The position numbers were made by a program, and so were the translations under genes. DNA of 64,000 nucleotides from G963663525 sp963663525 (lineage in GTDB: Bacteria > Myxococcota_A > SURF-8 > G963663525). The DNA is taken from contig CAXXHC010000001.1 of the NCBI GenBank assembly GCA_963663525.2, positions 2,852,001 through 2,916,000 of the forward strand, read 5' to 3'. Below are positions 45,201 through 53,976 of this stretch, one piece after another. The notes under the pieces were generated by a model that worked only from the letters and a program-made list of their open reading frames with translations, had not been told where the DNA came from and ran no database searches. Within the stretch, counting starts at the first letter, position 1. Every line of letters begins with the position of its first letter.

Positions 45201-45614
45201 TCAATATCTCCCGATCCATTTTCTGATTTTCACTTTCGTTACTTTCCCGGGCGCGCTTTCGATCTCCATTTCTCCCATCAAACGCTTGGCCCCGGACAGG
45301 CCCATGCCGAGACTTTTCATTGTTGAATATCCGGGGGTCAGAGCCTGTTCGATATCGGGAATCCCGGGGCCATTATCGATAAATATCAGTTCGATTCCGA
45401 TTGAGCCGTTCTGCTTCAATCTGTTCCAGTGCATGGCGCCGACGCCTGCGTAATTGAACACATTCCTGGCCAACTCAGATGCGGACGTGACGATGCGCGT
45501 GATATCCGTAGCGCCGAATCCGATTTGCTGGGCTATTTCCCGCACGGCTTTTCGAACGGTCACGATATCCACCTCGGAATCGATGCGAACTTCTCCCTGT
45601 TGATTATCCGACAT
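45201..45614 (-). CDS. rsbT: RsbT switch serine/threonine kinase
   Basis: 137 residues from ATG 45614, chosen because GGAG lies 6 bp upstream; longer starts run into rsbS. GHKL kinase motifs: TSASELARNVFNYAG (N box), IFIDNGPGIPD (G1), and SLGMGLSGAKRLM (G2). It should be held in the stressosome by RsbR/RsbS and released after phosphorylating them. Order rsbR-rsbR-rsbS-rsbT-fusion matches the classical module. Confidence 0.95.
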   Translation of the reverse strand: MSDNQQGEVRIDSEVDIVTVRKAVREIAQQIGFGATDITRIVTSASELARNVFNYAGVGAMHWNRLKQNGSIGIELIFIDNGPGIPDIEQALTPGYSTMKSLGMGLSGAKRLMGEMEIESAPGKVTKVKIRKWIGRY

Positions 45615-45627
45615 GTTCATCTCCTGT

Positions 45628-45984
45628 TCAGCCAACCTCAAGCATGTCAAGCGCCCGGTCGACATCCAGCGCGGATTTCGCATTGCCCATCGTCAATCCC
45701 AGTTGAGTGACGGTAATCGCGACATTGGGCTGCATCCCGGCGATGATCGTCCGGCCACCCATCAGCGCCACCATTTCAGAGGTTTCCACGATCGTACGGG
45801 CAAAGTAAGAATCGAGCGTTTCCACCGTGGAGATATCCAGAATCAATCCCTTCGGATCATGGCGTTCCATGGCCAGCAGGATGTTCTCCTGTAATTGTGA
45901 GATGGTCGAATCATCCGGCTCCGGTGGCACCGTGACCAGCAGCACATCCCGGACTTTCACGACAGATATGGTAACAATGTTCAT
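45628..45984 (-). CDS. rsbS: RsbS stressosome scaffold (STAS)
   Basis: 118 residues, a single STAS domain. The phosphorylatable serine is Ser59 in ETLDSYFARTI, the same number and context as the RsbT target in Bacillus subtilis RsbS. It co-assembles with RsbR proteins into the stressosome core. Its first base overlaps the end of the PAS-RsbR gene, showing tight coupling. Confidence 0.96.
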   Translation of the reverse strand: MNIVTISVVKVRDVLLVTVPPEPDDSTISQLQENILLAMERHDPKGLILDISTVETLDSYFARTIVETSEMVALMGGRTIIAGMQPNVAITVTQLGLTMGNAKSALDVDRALDMLEVG

Positions 45985-47366
45985 CAGGCTCTCCTTTTCC
46001 CGTTGGAGTGATTGTCATTCGAGGAAACACCAGGCATCTGCATGGCGACTTTCAGCCCGGCATGCAAAGATGACCGCGTTTCCACAGTGGACAGATCCAC
46101 CCCCAAATGCACCAGGGTCTGGGCGATGCCCGCCCGGACGCCCGTTAGAATCACCTTGGCTCCCAGCAGTTTGATCGCCGTCATGGTCTCGATCAGGTAT
46201 TGTCCGGTCTGGGTGTCGATGATGGGTACGCCGGTGATATCGATAATGGCGACTTTGGCATTGGTATCCGCGATACGGTCGAGGATCGTGTCCATGAAGT
46301 GCTGGGTCCGCTGGCTGTCCAGGTTTCCGATCAGCGGGGCCACCAGCACACCGTCCCAGATCTGCATGATCGGTGTTGAGAGGCTGATGATTTCCTGAGT
46401 CTGCATGTCGATGGTCTCAGCCTTTCGATTGCTTTCCTCAATCTCTTTTTCAAGGTTCCGGTTGGTTTTCTCCAGTTCGGCGGTGCGCTCGTGGACCAGT
46501 TGCTCCAGGTTCTCCTTGCTTTTCTGCAACTCCAGTTCGAGTTTCTTTCGTTTGGTGATGTCAACCGCTATTTCAAAGCGGACGTCCCGACCATCCGACC
46601 ATTTGATGATCTGGTCGGTAATATAGAAATGCTTGTCGATCAGCTTATTGTGATGCTCCCAGGTGTAGGGCTTTCTTTCTTTCAGAATGATGTCATTCGT
46701 GCAGAAACTGCAGGGTTGATCCAGCCCCTGAAACTCCTTGTAGCATTTCTTTCCGGCGGTCTTTTTGCCAAGCAGCTTCTCGAACACCTTGTTGGCGAAA
46801 AGCACTTCGTAGGTTTGGGGATCGACGACATACAGAACTTCGGGGAAGTTGTCGATGATGGCCAGAAAATTTCCCCATTGGCTGCGCTGCTTGTCTTCAG
46901 CCAGTTTCCGATCCGTGATGTCCCAGAACATCCCGAGAATGCCGTTGACTTTTCCTTGTGGGCTGAGAATCGGAGTTTTTATCGTCTGGACCCAGAATTC
47001 CTTGCCGTCCTTTGCATATTTCTCGATGACTTCCTTTGGTTTCTTCGATTTAATGATCTTCTTGTCGTCTTCCCGGTATTTCTTCGCGAACGCTTCCGGA
47101 TAGAAATCGAAATCCGTTTTCCCCACCATTTCGTCCGCAGAGACCTTCATGTCGCGAGCGTAGTTATCATTGACAACCTGATATACGCAGTTACTGTCCT
47201 TGATGAAGATTTTCTGAGGTAGGTTGTCAAGCAGCGCCCGATATTGCTCCTGGCTTTTTCTTGACTGGATTTGGGTGGATTTATTTTTGTCCGATTTGCT
47301 TCGCTCCGCTTCGAATTTAGTCAGTTGCTCGATCAGTTCCTTTTTAGTTAAGCTCCCGAAATTCAT
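45984..47366 (-). CDS. rsbR: RsbR-type stressosome sensor with two PAS domains
   Basis: 460 residues: PAS (about 40-155), PAS (about 160-275) with cysteines 208, 219 and 222 (CYKEF, PCSFC), coiled coil (280-325), C-terminal STAS (331-445). Threonines at 385/387 (IIDTQTGQYL) and 408 (ILTGVRAG) correspond to the RsbT-targeted sites of RsbR. N-terminal domains of RsbR project from the stressosome and sense stress; PAS domains replace the usual globin-like fold. One base separates it from the GAF-RsbR gene. Confidence 0.94.
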   Translation of the reverse strand: MNFGSLTKKELIEQLTKFEAERSKSDKNKSTQIQSRKSQEQYRALLDNLPQKIFIKDSNCVYQVVNDNYARDMKVSADEMVGKTDFDFYPEAFAKKYREDDKKIIKSKKPKEVIEKYAKDGKEFWVQTIKTPILSPQGKVNGILGMFWDITDRKLAEDKQRSQWGNFLAIIDNFPEVLYVVDPQTYEVLFANKVFEKLLGKKTAGKKCYKEFQGLDQPCSFCTNDIILKERKPYTWEHHNKLIDKHFYITDQIIKWSDGRDVRFEIAVDITKRKKLELELQKSKENLEQLVHERTAELEKTNRNLEKEIEESNRKAETIDMQTQEIISLSTPIMQIWDGVLVAPLIGNLDSQRTQHFMDTILDRIADTNAKVAIIDITGVPIIDTQTGQYLIETMTAIKLLGAKVILTGVRAGIAQTLVHLGVDLSTVETRSSLHAGLKVAMQMPGVSSNDNHSNGKRRA

Positions 47367-47367
47367 A

Positions 47368-48357
47368 TTAAATACCTCCTTCCGAGAGGTTTTTACGTAC
47401 TACTTCCAGGTTCAGCTTGTCGAACGCCACTTTCAGGCCCTCGGAGAGGGAGGCTTGCGTATTGATGTCCGACAGGTCGATGCCCAGATGAACCAGAGTC
47501 TGGGCAATGCCGGGTTTCACACCCGTCAGCACCACCTGGGCACCCAGAAGTCGGATGGCGGTGATGGCTTCGATCAGGTGCTGTGCCGTCTGCGTGTCGA
47601 TGGTCGGAACGCCGGTGATATCCACCAAGGCCATGGGCGAATTCGTTTTCACGACGGTGTTGAGTAGTTCATCCATGAATTTGGAGGTGCGCATGCTATC
47701 GAGCATTCCGATCAGAGGCGCGACAACGACCCCGTCCCAAATCTTCAGCACCGGTGTGGAAATTTCGAGGATTTCCTGAGCCTGCTGCGATATTTTATCT
47801 TCGGCACGCTTGCTTCGCATCGCTTCCACAATGGCGACGCTCAGGCTTTCGATCGCGATTCGATCTGAATCGGTAAATCCGCCCTTTTTGTTCCCCAGGG
47901 AGATCACACCGATGGTTTTGCCATCATGTTTCATCGGCACGGCCAAGATGCTGATAAGCTCTGGGTGGCCTTCCGGAACACCGACCGCAGAGGGGTGTTT
48001 TGATGGTTGATTTGCGATAACACTTTTGCCGCTCTTAAAGGGTTCCGCCCAGATTCCGCGCAACTCCATATCCGTGATGAGCATGGTGACGTTGGAGCCT
48101 GCAACGTTGCAGGCATCCCAGCCCGGATTGGTGATGGCGTAAGTATCGAAACGACCCATGGCGTTCAATTCGCCGATAAATCCGAAACGCGCCCCGGTGA
48201 GTTCCTCGGCAATGGTCAAGCAGGTTTTGCCCAACTCTTCTTCGTCGCGACATCTCAGTCTCTGTGTGAAGACCTTGTTGATGGCGCTCAGGATCGCCGT
48301 TTCCTGGGCCGCTTGGATCGTCGGTTTTGTTTTGTCGTTTTTTTTCTTTTCGCTCAT
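47368..48357 (-). CDS. RsbR-type stressosome sensor with GAF domain
   Basis: 329 residues: GAF (about 20-180; a related GAF stretch GVPEGHPELISILAVPMKH is near 127) and STAS (201-312) with the conserved IDTQT (Thr254/256) and LTGVKPG (Thr278). The STAS closely resembles that of the PAS-RsbR next to it, so the two probably arose by duplication and mix in one complex. AGGAGCGA precedes the start. Confidence 0.94.
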   Translation of the reverse strand: MSEKKKNDKTKPTIQAAQETAILSAINKVFTQRLRCRDEEELGKTCLTIAEELTGARFGFIGELNAMGRFDTYAITNPGWDACNVAGSNVTMLITDMELRGIWAEPFKSGKSVIANQPSKHPSAVGVPEGHPELISILAVPMKHDGKTIGVISLGNKKGGFTDSDRIAIESLSVAIVEAMRSKRAEDKISQQAQEILEISTPVLKIWDGVVVAPLIGMLDSMRTSKFMDELLNTVVKTNSPMALVDITGVPTIDTQTAQHLIEAITAIRLLGAQVVLTGVKPGIAQTLVHLGIDLSDINTQASLSEGLKVAFDKLNLEVVRKNLSEGGI

Positions 48358-48423
48358 CTTTCGCTCCTCCGCCTCGGTAAAGGTTTGTTTTCCTCAATGC
48401 CATTGGATCGCAGCATCCGGCTT

Positions 48424-48792
48424 TCAGGTATTTTCCAGCAGCCCGATCACCTCCGGGATTTTCTGGTACTCGGTCGACTTGTCTAAAAAGTAATCCGCTC
48501 CGAAATTCATGCAGCGCTCCCGGTACTGCGGGAACGGATAGCCGGTGAAAATGATCACCGTTGGCGAATCGGGGTTAGATTTGATTTCTTTCAGCAGATC
48601 AATGCCGCTGCCATCAGGAAGGCGAATGTCGAGAATGACGACATCGTATAGGTTCTGCTTTAATAGATCCTGCGCTTTGGATATCTCACGCACCGTGTCT
48701 ATGACATGATCCGGCGACGTTTTTGAAAGCAGTTTGAAAATGCGTTCTATCATCAGATGGGAATCTTCCACAACAAGTATTCGCATGTCCAA
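48424..48792 (-). CDS. single-domain response regulator
   Basis: 122 residues: VVEDSHLMIERIFKLL, acceptor Asp in VVILDIRLPDGSG, Thr in FTGYP, and Lys in LDKSTEY (the usual KP is KS). No output domain. GGAGG lies 9 bp before the ATG. First intact gene of the minus-strand operon; it may receive phosphate from kinases further down. The 3' end is 66 bp from the GAF-RsbR gene. Confidence 0.9.
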   Translation of the reverse strand: MDMRILVVEDSHLMIERIFKLLSKTSPDHVIDTVREISKAQDLLKQNLYDVVILDIRLPDGSGIDLLKEIKSNPDSPTVIIFTGYPFPQYRERCMNFGADYFLDKSTEYQKIPEVIGLLENT

Positions 48793-48803
48793 TACCTCCG
48801 AAT

Positions 48804-48820
48804 ATTCGCGGTTTGCGAAT
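48804..48820 (-). promoter_or_regulatory. inverted repeat in the operon leader
   Basis: ATTCGC-5-GCGAAT, perfect, 12 bp before the start codon of the first regulator and just upstream of its ribosome site. Could be an operator or a small RNA hairpin. Confidence 0.4.
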
Positions 48821-48880
48821 TACCAGCGAAGTATGACAGGTGGGTCGGATCTTGTCTTGTCGGTATTTCCCTGATAATTG

Positions 48881-48911
48881 TGTAGGGATAAGAGGACGGG
48901 CTGTAGGGATA
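48881..48911 (-). promoter_or_regulatory. paired direct repeats TATCCCTACA upstream of the stressosome operon
   Basis: The minus strand carries TATCCCTACA twice, 21 bp apart (two helical turns), about 90-120 bp before the first gene. NarL/LuxR-type regulators often bind such spaced repeats, and a truncated regulator of that type lies directly upstream. Confidence 0.5.
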
Positions 48912-48979
48912 TCCTGACAAGGATCTCAAGGGGTTGACTGGAATCGGGACGCAATAAGCTCCGTGAATACCCGGATGGA

Positions 48980-49305
48980 TTAGTCTAAAAGACCGTTTTC
49001 GACAACATACCGAATCAACTCGGCATTGGCATTCATGTTCATCTTTTCCTGAATGCGTGTCCGGTAGGTGCTGACGGTTTTGTCGCTGATGTTGAGTTCG
49101 CCCGCAATTTCCTTCAGACTCAACCCTTTGGCGATTCGTATCAGAATCTGGAATTCACGGTCGGAAAGGCTGGTATGCAGGGGACGGGTGGCATCCTTGC
49201 CGACTTCAAGCCGAAGCTGTTCTGCCACGCCCTGCGGCAGGTATTGGTCGCCGTTAAGAATTTTACGAACCGCCTCCGCCAGTAATTCGGGCAAGGTGTT
49301 TTTCG
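48980..49305 (-). pseudogene. LuxR/NarL-type response regulator, receiver domain removed by IS
   Basis: Encodes the last part of a receiver (PKNTLPELLAEAVRKILNG) and a complete LuxR helix-turn-helix (LSDREFQILIRIAKGLSLKEIAGELNISDKTVSTYRTRIQEKM). The in-frame sequence stops being regulator exactly at the IS1-like terminus (49306). A TTG at 49294 could start a 104-residue DNA-binding remnant. As NarL-class receivers usually inhibit the HTH, such a fragment could be constitutively active, if made. Confidence 0.85.
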
Positions 49306-49649
49306 GGTGCTGCCCTATTCAAGTGTTGTCAGCATATCCGACTCGCCCTTTCGGGTCAACTTTTCCTGCTGAATCAGCAGCCAGAGGAGCAGGCACAAAA
49401 AGAGAAGCTCCTGCCAGGTGAAGATATCCCGGAAGCTGAGCTTCTTCGAAACGATTCCAGCCTGTATGGCCGGCGTCCGGGTTTCTTTTCCAAACTTCAG
49501 GGCCATATGCGGACGGATGAAATTGTAATGGCACATCTGCAAGGCCAGGCTGCCGTCCAGATGACCCGTCTCTCGGGCGTGCGAGGCCGTCTTGCGTTGC
49601 AGATAGCAGTTGCCACGACGGATCGTCAGATTCTGCCGCTCAATGAAGT
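49306..49649 (-). pseudogene. IS1-like transposase C-terminal fragment with right terminus, copy 2
   Basis: Right terminus GGTGCTGCCCTATTC at 49306, then minus-strand coding for IERQNLTIRRGNCYLQRK...MCHYNFIRPHMAL...TPAIQAGI, the end of a DDE domain with the catalytic Glu region. At 49649/49650 it joins repeat B, creating a chimeric 144-residue frame that is not a gene. Confidence 0.85.
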
Positions 49650-49785
49650 GGAAATAAGCACGTAAATGAGCGCCAGTATAAGCGAGCAAAAGAGCGCCAC
49701 CTAGGTTCAAAAAATAGCGCCTGATTGAGGCGCTGTCAACCGGTTCCATAGGAGCGCTTAAGCTCTTTCGTCTATCTCATCTTCA
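49650..49785 (-). repeat. 136-bp dispersed repeat B, copy 2
   Basis: Inverted match of 6171-6306 with a single mismatch. Flanked on one side by the IS1-like fragment and on the other by junction repeat C. Confidence 0.85.
49709..49734 (-). terminator. Rho-independent terminator in repeat B
   Basis: On the minus strand: AGCGCCT, loop CAATC, AGGCGCT, then A and six T. The stem is GC-rich and perfect, so it should stop transcription entering the IS1-like fragment and the LuxR remnant from the right. Confidence 0.65.
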
Positions 49786-49836
49786 GTGCTGTTGGTCAAT
49801 GCCTTCTGGAGAAAAGCGTCCGGTGGTCCGTACATG
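49786..49836 (+). repeat. junction repeat C, copy 2
   Basis: Starts GTGCTGTTGGTCAATGCC at the boundary with repeat B and continues into the leader of an IS3-like transposase fragment; the same combination occurs inverted at 53840-53962. Confidence 0.85.
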
Positions 49837-49907
49837 CCATCCGTCGGTCAAAATGGCTGAGCAATGATATTTCTTTGAATCCGACGGCTCTGTAGTATGA
49901 TACGACA

Positions 49908-50542
49908 ATGAAACCAACTCCCCAGAAAAAGCGCGTTTACGACCATCGGCTTCGCGAATACGTCCGAAAAACTGGCGATGTGAGCTTGGCTAAAGATCTC
50001 GAGGTTCCCAGATCGACGATCAATGGCTGGTTGCATGGACCTGAACTGGAAGTCGTGAGCCATGAGATTTTAGACATGACCGATGATCCTTTGGTCCGTC
50101 AGCGGATTTTGAAGCTGGAACGACGTTTAAGGATCGTAACGGCTGTGATGATCTTGCTCCAGACCCTCTGCCGGATTTCCAAGAACCGTTTGGACCAGCA
50201 GAGGTTGCCCGAGGGTGCGGATAAAAAGAAACTGCTCTCAGCCATTGAAAGAGGCTGCCGGGCCATACCCATGAAGGCGGTTCTGTCCATCGTCGGCATC
50301 AGCCCTTCTCGGTATCACATCTGGTGTCGTGGGAAGGCAGCGGGTTGTTCGCTTGATGATCGCACGTCATGTCCCGCGATCCACCCCACCCAGTTGACAC
50401 CGGAAGAGGTTCGCCGGATGCACGAGATGGCTGTTTCCGACGACTATCGTCATGTGCCGACCAGTCGTCTTGGGATGCTTGCACAACGTCTGGGCAAGGT
50501 GTTTGCGTCTCCTTCGACGTGATTGCGCTATGCACGTGAACG
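49908..50542 (+). pseudogene. IS3-like transposase, truncated and with a stop mutation
   Basis: Nearly identical to the first 205 codons of the complete copy at 52527-53840 (MKPTPQKKRVYDHRLREYVR...). The Trp codon after FASPST is TGA (50520-50522), and homology ends about 20 bp later, at 50542. The whole integrase core is missing. Confidence 0.9.
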
Positions 50543-50924
50543 GGTTCAGCCTGCCTTCGGTACGAGTTCCATAGTCCGTAACGGCTGTACCTTATGCAAT
50601 GAATCCCTCACCTAACCCCTCTGAATTACTAGGAATATCCCCTCATATCGCCCGTCCCGTTACCTTCCATTGACATTTAAGTACTTGAGATTACAATGGA
50701 ATTATTGAATTTGTATGGAACACGTCAGATAAAACGTTTCATACCAGTCGAATCGGTGTGAATAAGCCATTGTCTTTATTTCGTGGACTTGACGAATATC
50801 TTCAATAATAGCAACTCGTGGTCGGAGGTAAAATGGCGAAAAGGAACGCTAGCAAACTCAATCCAAATGCCGTTCCGGGATATTTTGCTTGCTAATGCAT
50901 CTTGATCAAAGCCGAAGTCTTTGC
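50543..50924. other. gene remnant region between IS fragments
   Basis: The minus strand from the IS66 end reads FYYRLRKDFGFDQDALASKI...LLLLKIFVKSTK then a stop at 50776, perhaps the C-terminus of a lost gene; no family recognised. The rest (50543-50775) shows nothing I can name. Confidence 0.35.
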
Positions 50925-52283
50925 GTAAGCGGTAATAGAACGGCGTTGTTGACTCAGGATTTAGAATCGATATCGGACCGTAGAGGATGATCGGCGAAGA
51001 ACGTGCTCCACTTTGCCGGGGTGAGTTGATAGACATCGCTTTTCGGGTGATCGTCCACCCGTTGCAGGACATCGACCAGGTAGGTGTAGGGATCGATGCC
51101 GTGCATTTTACAGGTTACGAGAAGGCTCTGGAAAACGCCCACGTATTTGGCTCCCACTTCCGTCCAACAGAACAGCCAGTTCTTCCGACCCATGGGAATC
51201 ACTCGGAGCGCCCGCTCCAACGTGTTGGTATCCAATGGAACATCGGGGTCGGTGAGGAAGAGCATCAGCGCGTCCTTGCGCTTCTTCACGTAGTTCAGCG
51301 CCTTGGTCAAACGGTTCGTCGGCAACAGCGCGCCGTCCCCAAGCGTCTCGTCCACCCAGGCGAAAAACTTCTCGACGATGGGTTTGCTCTGTTCCAGGCG
51401 GGTAAAGCGCTTCGGTTCGCCGCCGAGATGGTCCTCTTCGATCTTCTTTTCGATCTCCCATAGCGGTCGGATCAAGTCCAACGCCTCTTTCACCCTGTCG
51501 GGTTCCACGGCTTCCGCCTTGATGAACTCCCGCCGGGAGTGCGCCCAGCACTGGGCGTTGAGTGTACCGGTCGATTTGGCGAAGGCCTCGTAGGCTCCAT
51601 AGCCGTCGCTCACGATCACCGAATCGGCTCCGGGTTTTTCTCCAAGCGCCTCGAACACGTGGCGGTGTTCGCGCGAGTCGAAGTAGAGAAAGACAATTTC
51701 TTTGTCGCCTCCCATCACCGGCCAGAAGTACGCCTTCGTCATCTTGCCTTTTTTCTTGCGCCCCGCCTTGATCGGCGTCTCGTCCATCAGCTTCACACGA
51801 CTCTTGCGGATCGATTCCAATTGCGCCATCGCAACGGGCTCCAGCAGATCGCCGCAGCGATGAACCAGTTGGGTCAGCCATGCGCGGCTCACCTTGATCC
51901 CCGATCTGTCGAGACGCTGGCGCTGACGATACAGCGGCAGGTGATATTGGAACTTGTCGATCAGCAGGCCCGCGAGAAAGCTCACGTCGGCGTGGCTTTT
52001 TTCAAATACGGACCCGGGAGCGGGAGGGCAGCTGATGACGGGCGCGTCCTCGCTCTTGATCTTGACCACGTCCCGCACGTATCGTTGAATGACGTACTGG
52101 CCCGGGCGCTGCGCCAGACGGTGTGTCTCTTTCCGGCCGATCACCTCGTACTCGTTCTCGTCCAGTCCCTCAACTTCGGGATTGGAGATCCGGATCTCCT
52201 CGACGGGAACGTTTTCGTCGAAGAACAGCCGCTCACCATCCTCGTTCAACGAAAGAGAGCGTTTCTTGCGCTGGTGCTCGGCC
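50925..52283 (-). mobile_element. IS66 element, truncated copy
   Basis: Left terminal repeat GTAAGCGGTAATAGAACGG at 50925-50947 and most of tnpC, about 95% like the complete copy. tnpA, tnpB and the other end are absent: the sequence breaks at 52283/52284 into junction repeat C. Confidence 0.85.
50954..52283 (-). pseudogene. tnpC: IS66 tnpC lacking its first 83 codons
   Basis: Homology to the intact TnpC begins at AEHQRKKRSL (its residue 84) and runs to a slightly different C-terminus (RSDIDSKS). The DDE residues are present, but the coiled-coil start is replaced by repeat C sequence. Not expected to transpose; it could be mobilised or inhibit in trans. Confidence 0.85.
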
Positions 52284-52433
52284 GTGCTGTTCGTCAATGC
52301 CTTCTGGACAAAAGCGTCCGGTGATCCGTACATGTGGTCTACTGATGCCACGTCCGACCGATCTGGAGTCGGATTCAATATTGACCTGTTCAAATCAACA
52401 CTCCAAACAGTACAATTGTCCTGCCCGTGAACT
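52284..52433 (+). repeat. junction repeat C, copy 3, long form
   Basis: Starts GTGCTGTTCGTCAATGCC and continues about 150 bp to GTGAACTAGCCGGG. The same long form is at 54192-54345, so this is a defined element of which only one end is clear. Confidence 0.8.
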
Positions 52434-52526
52434 AGCCGGGCTGCAGGAGGCAGCTAAATCGACACGCTGACACATCATTACAAATGACCGATTCAACTGC
52501 GTATTTCCACCTTTTGTTTTCCTTCT

Positions 52527-53840
52527 TCACCCATTGACCGCCATTGCCAGATTAGGACAGCTTTCGCAACTCAGCTCCCGATTCGCCTCCAAACGGGCTT
52601 GACGAGCCCTCGCTCGAGCCGCGGCCAGTTCCTCCGGTACTCCCTCACCATGGCCGAAGTACATTTCGTCAGGGGTCTGACCATTGAACGCCGAATGCGG
52701 CAGATTACGGTTGTATTCTTCTACGTAATACCTCACCAAACGTTCCAGCGCCGACACGCTGTCCAGTTGGTTCAGAAATAACCACTGGTGCTTCATCACA
52801 CGCCAAAAACCTTCGATCATCGAGTTCGAAAAAAGCACGGCGGTCTGCGCCAGGATCAGCGCAAGCAAACCCTCTTCCACAAGCTTCATCACCGCACTGT
52901 GGAAGTTCTCTATTCCACCATCCACCATCACCGCCTGCGGGTCCACTTGGTCACCAACCTCACTGCGAGACTCATAGGCTTTGACCAGCAACTCCGCACT
53001 CGACGCGGGCTCCAGCTTCTCGCTGACTCGGTAGGCCAGGATGCGCCGAGAATAGTTGTCGATGATCGCCTGGATATAGGCCTTCGAGCCGTTGACAAGT
53101 CGAACCACCGTCACATCGACATGCCAAATGCCGTCCGGCTTGTTCGCGCGAATACCCTCGGTAGGCTTGGATGGATGAACTCGGGTTCGCGGACGTCTCC
53201 AGTCACGTTCACGTGCATAGCGCAACCACGTCGAAGGAGACGCAAACACCTTGCCCAGACGTTGTGCAAGCATCCCAAGACGACTGGTCGGCACATGACG
53301 ATAGTCGTCGGAAACTGCCATCTCGTGCATCAGGCGAACCTCTTCCGGTGTCAACTGGGTGGGGTGGATCGCGGGACATGACGCGCGATCATCAAGCGAG
53401 CAACCCGCCGCCTTCCCACGACACCAGATGTGATACCGCGAAGGGCTGATGCCGACGATGGACAGAACCGCCTTCATGGGTATGGCCCGGCAGCCTCTTT
53501 CAATGGCTGAGAGCAGTTTCTTTTTATCCGCACCCTCGGGCAACCTCTGCTGGTCCAAACGGTTCTTGGAAATCCGGCAGAGGGTCTGGAGCAATATCAT
53601 CACAGCCGTTACGATCCGTAAACGTCGTTCCAGCTTCAAAATCCGCTGACGGACCAAAGGATCATCGGTCATGTCGAAAATCTCATTGCTCACGACTTCC
53701 AGTTCAGGTCCATGCAACCAGCCATTGATCGTCGATCTGGGAACCTCGAGATCTTTAGCCAAGCTCACATCGCCAGTTTTTCGGACGTATTCGCGAAGTC
53801 GATGGTCGTAAACGCGCTTTTTCTGTGGAGTTGGTTTCAT
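52527..53840 (-). CDS. IS3-like transposase (rve integrase core), complete
   Basis: 437 residues in one frame. N-terminal helix-turn-helix (VSLAKDLEVPRSTINGWL), a second HTH-like region (KKKLLSAIERGCRAIPMKAVLSIVGISPSRYHIW) and the catalytic core: Asp in WHVDVTVVRL, Asp in VMVDGGIENF, and Glu in NSMIEGFWRVMKHQWLF. Unlike classical IS3 elements, orfA and orfB are not separate. The upstream leader plus junction repeat C (53841-53962) is shared with the truncated copy at 49786-50542, so repeat C may be one terminus of this element. Confidence 0.88.
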   Translation of the reverse strand: MKPTPQKKRVYDHRLREYVRKTGDVSLAKDLEVPRSTINGWLHGPELEVVSNEIFDMTDDPLVRQRILKLERRLRIVTAVMILLQTLCRISKNRLDQQRLPEGADKKKLLSAIERGCRAIPMKAVLSIVGISPSRYHIWCRGKAAGCSLDDRASCPAIHPTQLTPEEVRLMHEMAVSDDYRHVPTSRLGMLAQRLGKVFASPSTWLRYARERDWRRPRTRVHPSKPTEGIRANKPDGIWHVDVTVVRLVNGSKAYIQAIIDNYSRRILAYRVSEKLEPASSAELLVKAYESRSEVGDQVDPQAVMVDGGIENFHSAVMKLVEEGLLALILAQTAVLFSNSMIEGFWRVMKHQWLFLNQLDSVSALERLVRYYVEEYNRNLPHSAFNGQTPDEMYFGHGEGVPEELAAARARARQARLEANRELSCESCPNLAMAVNG

Positions 53841-53911
53841 TGTCGTATCATACTACAGAACCGTCGGATGCAAAGAAATATCATTGCTCAGCCATTTTGA
53901 CCGACGGACGG

Positions 53912-53962
53912 CATGTACGGTCCACCGGACGCTTTTCTCCAGAAGGCATTGACGAACAGCAC
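53912..53962 (-). repeat. junction repeat C, copy 4
   Basis: Minus strand begins GTGCTGTTCGTCAATGCC at 53962; similarity with all other copies stops exactly there. Lies 72 bp upstream of the complete transposase start. Confidence 0.85.
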
Positions 53963-53976
53963 GGCTCAAGGCAAAG

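Noticed and set aside
49315..49749. 144-residue minus-strand frame that looks like a gene
   Set aside because: Chimera: its first third is repeat B and the rest is the end of an IS1-like transposase; the join is a rearrangement.
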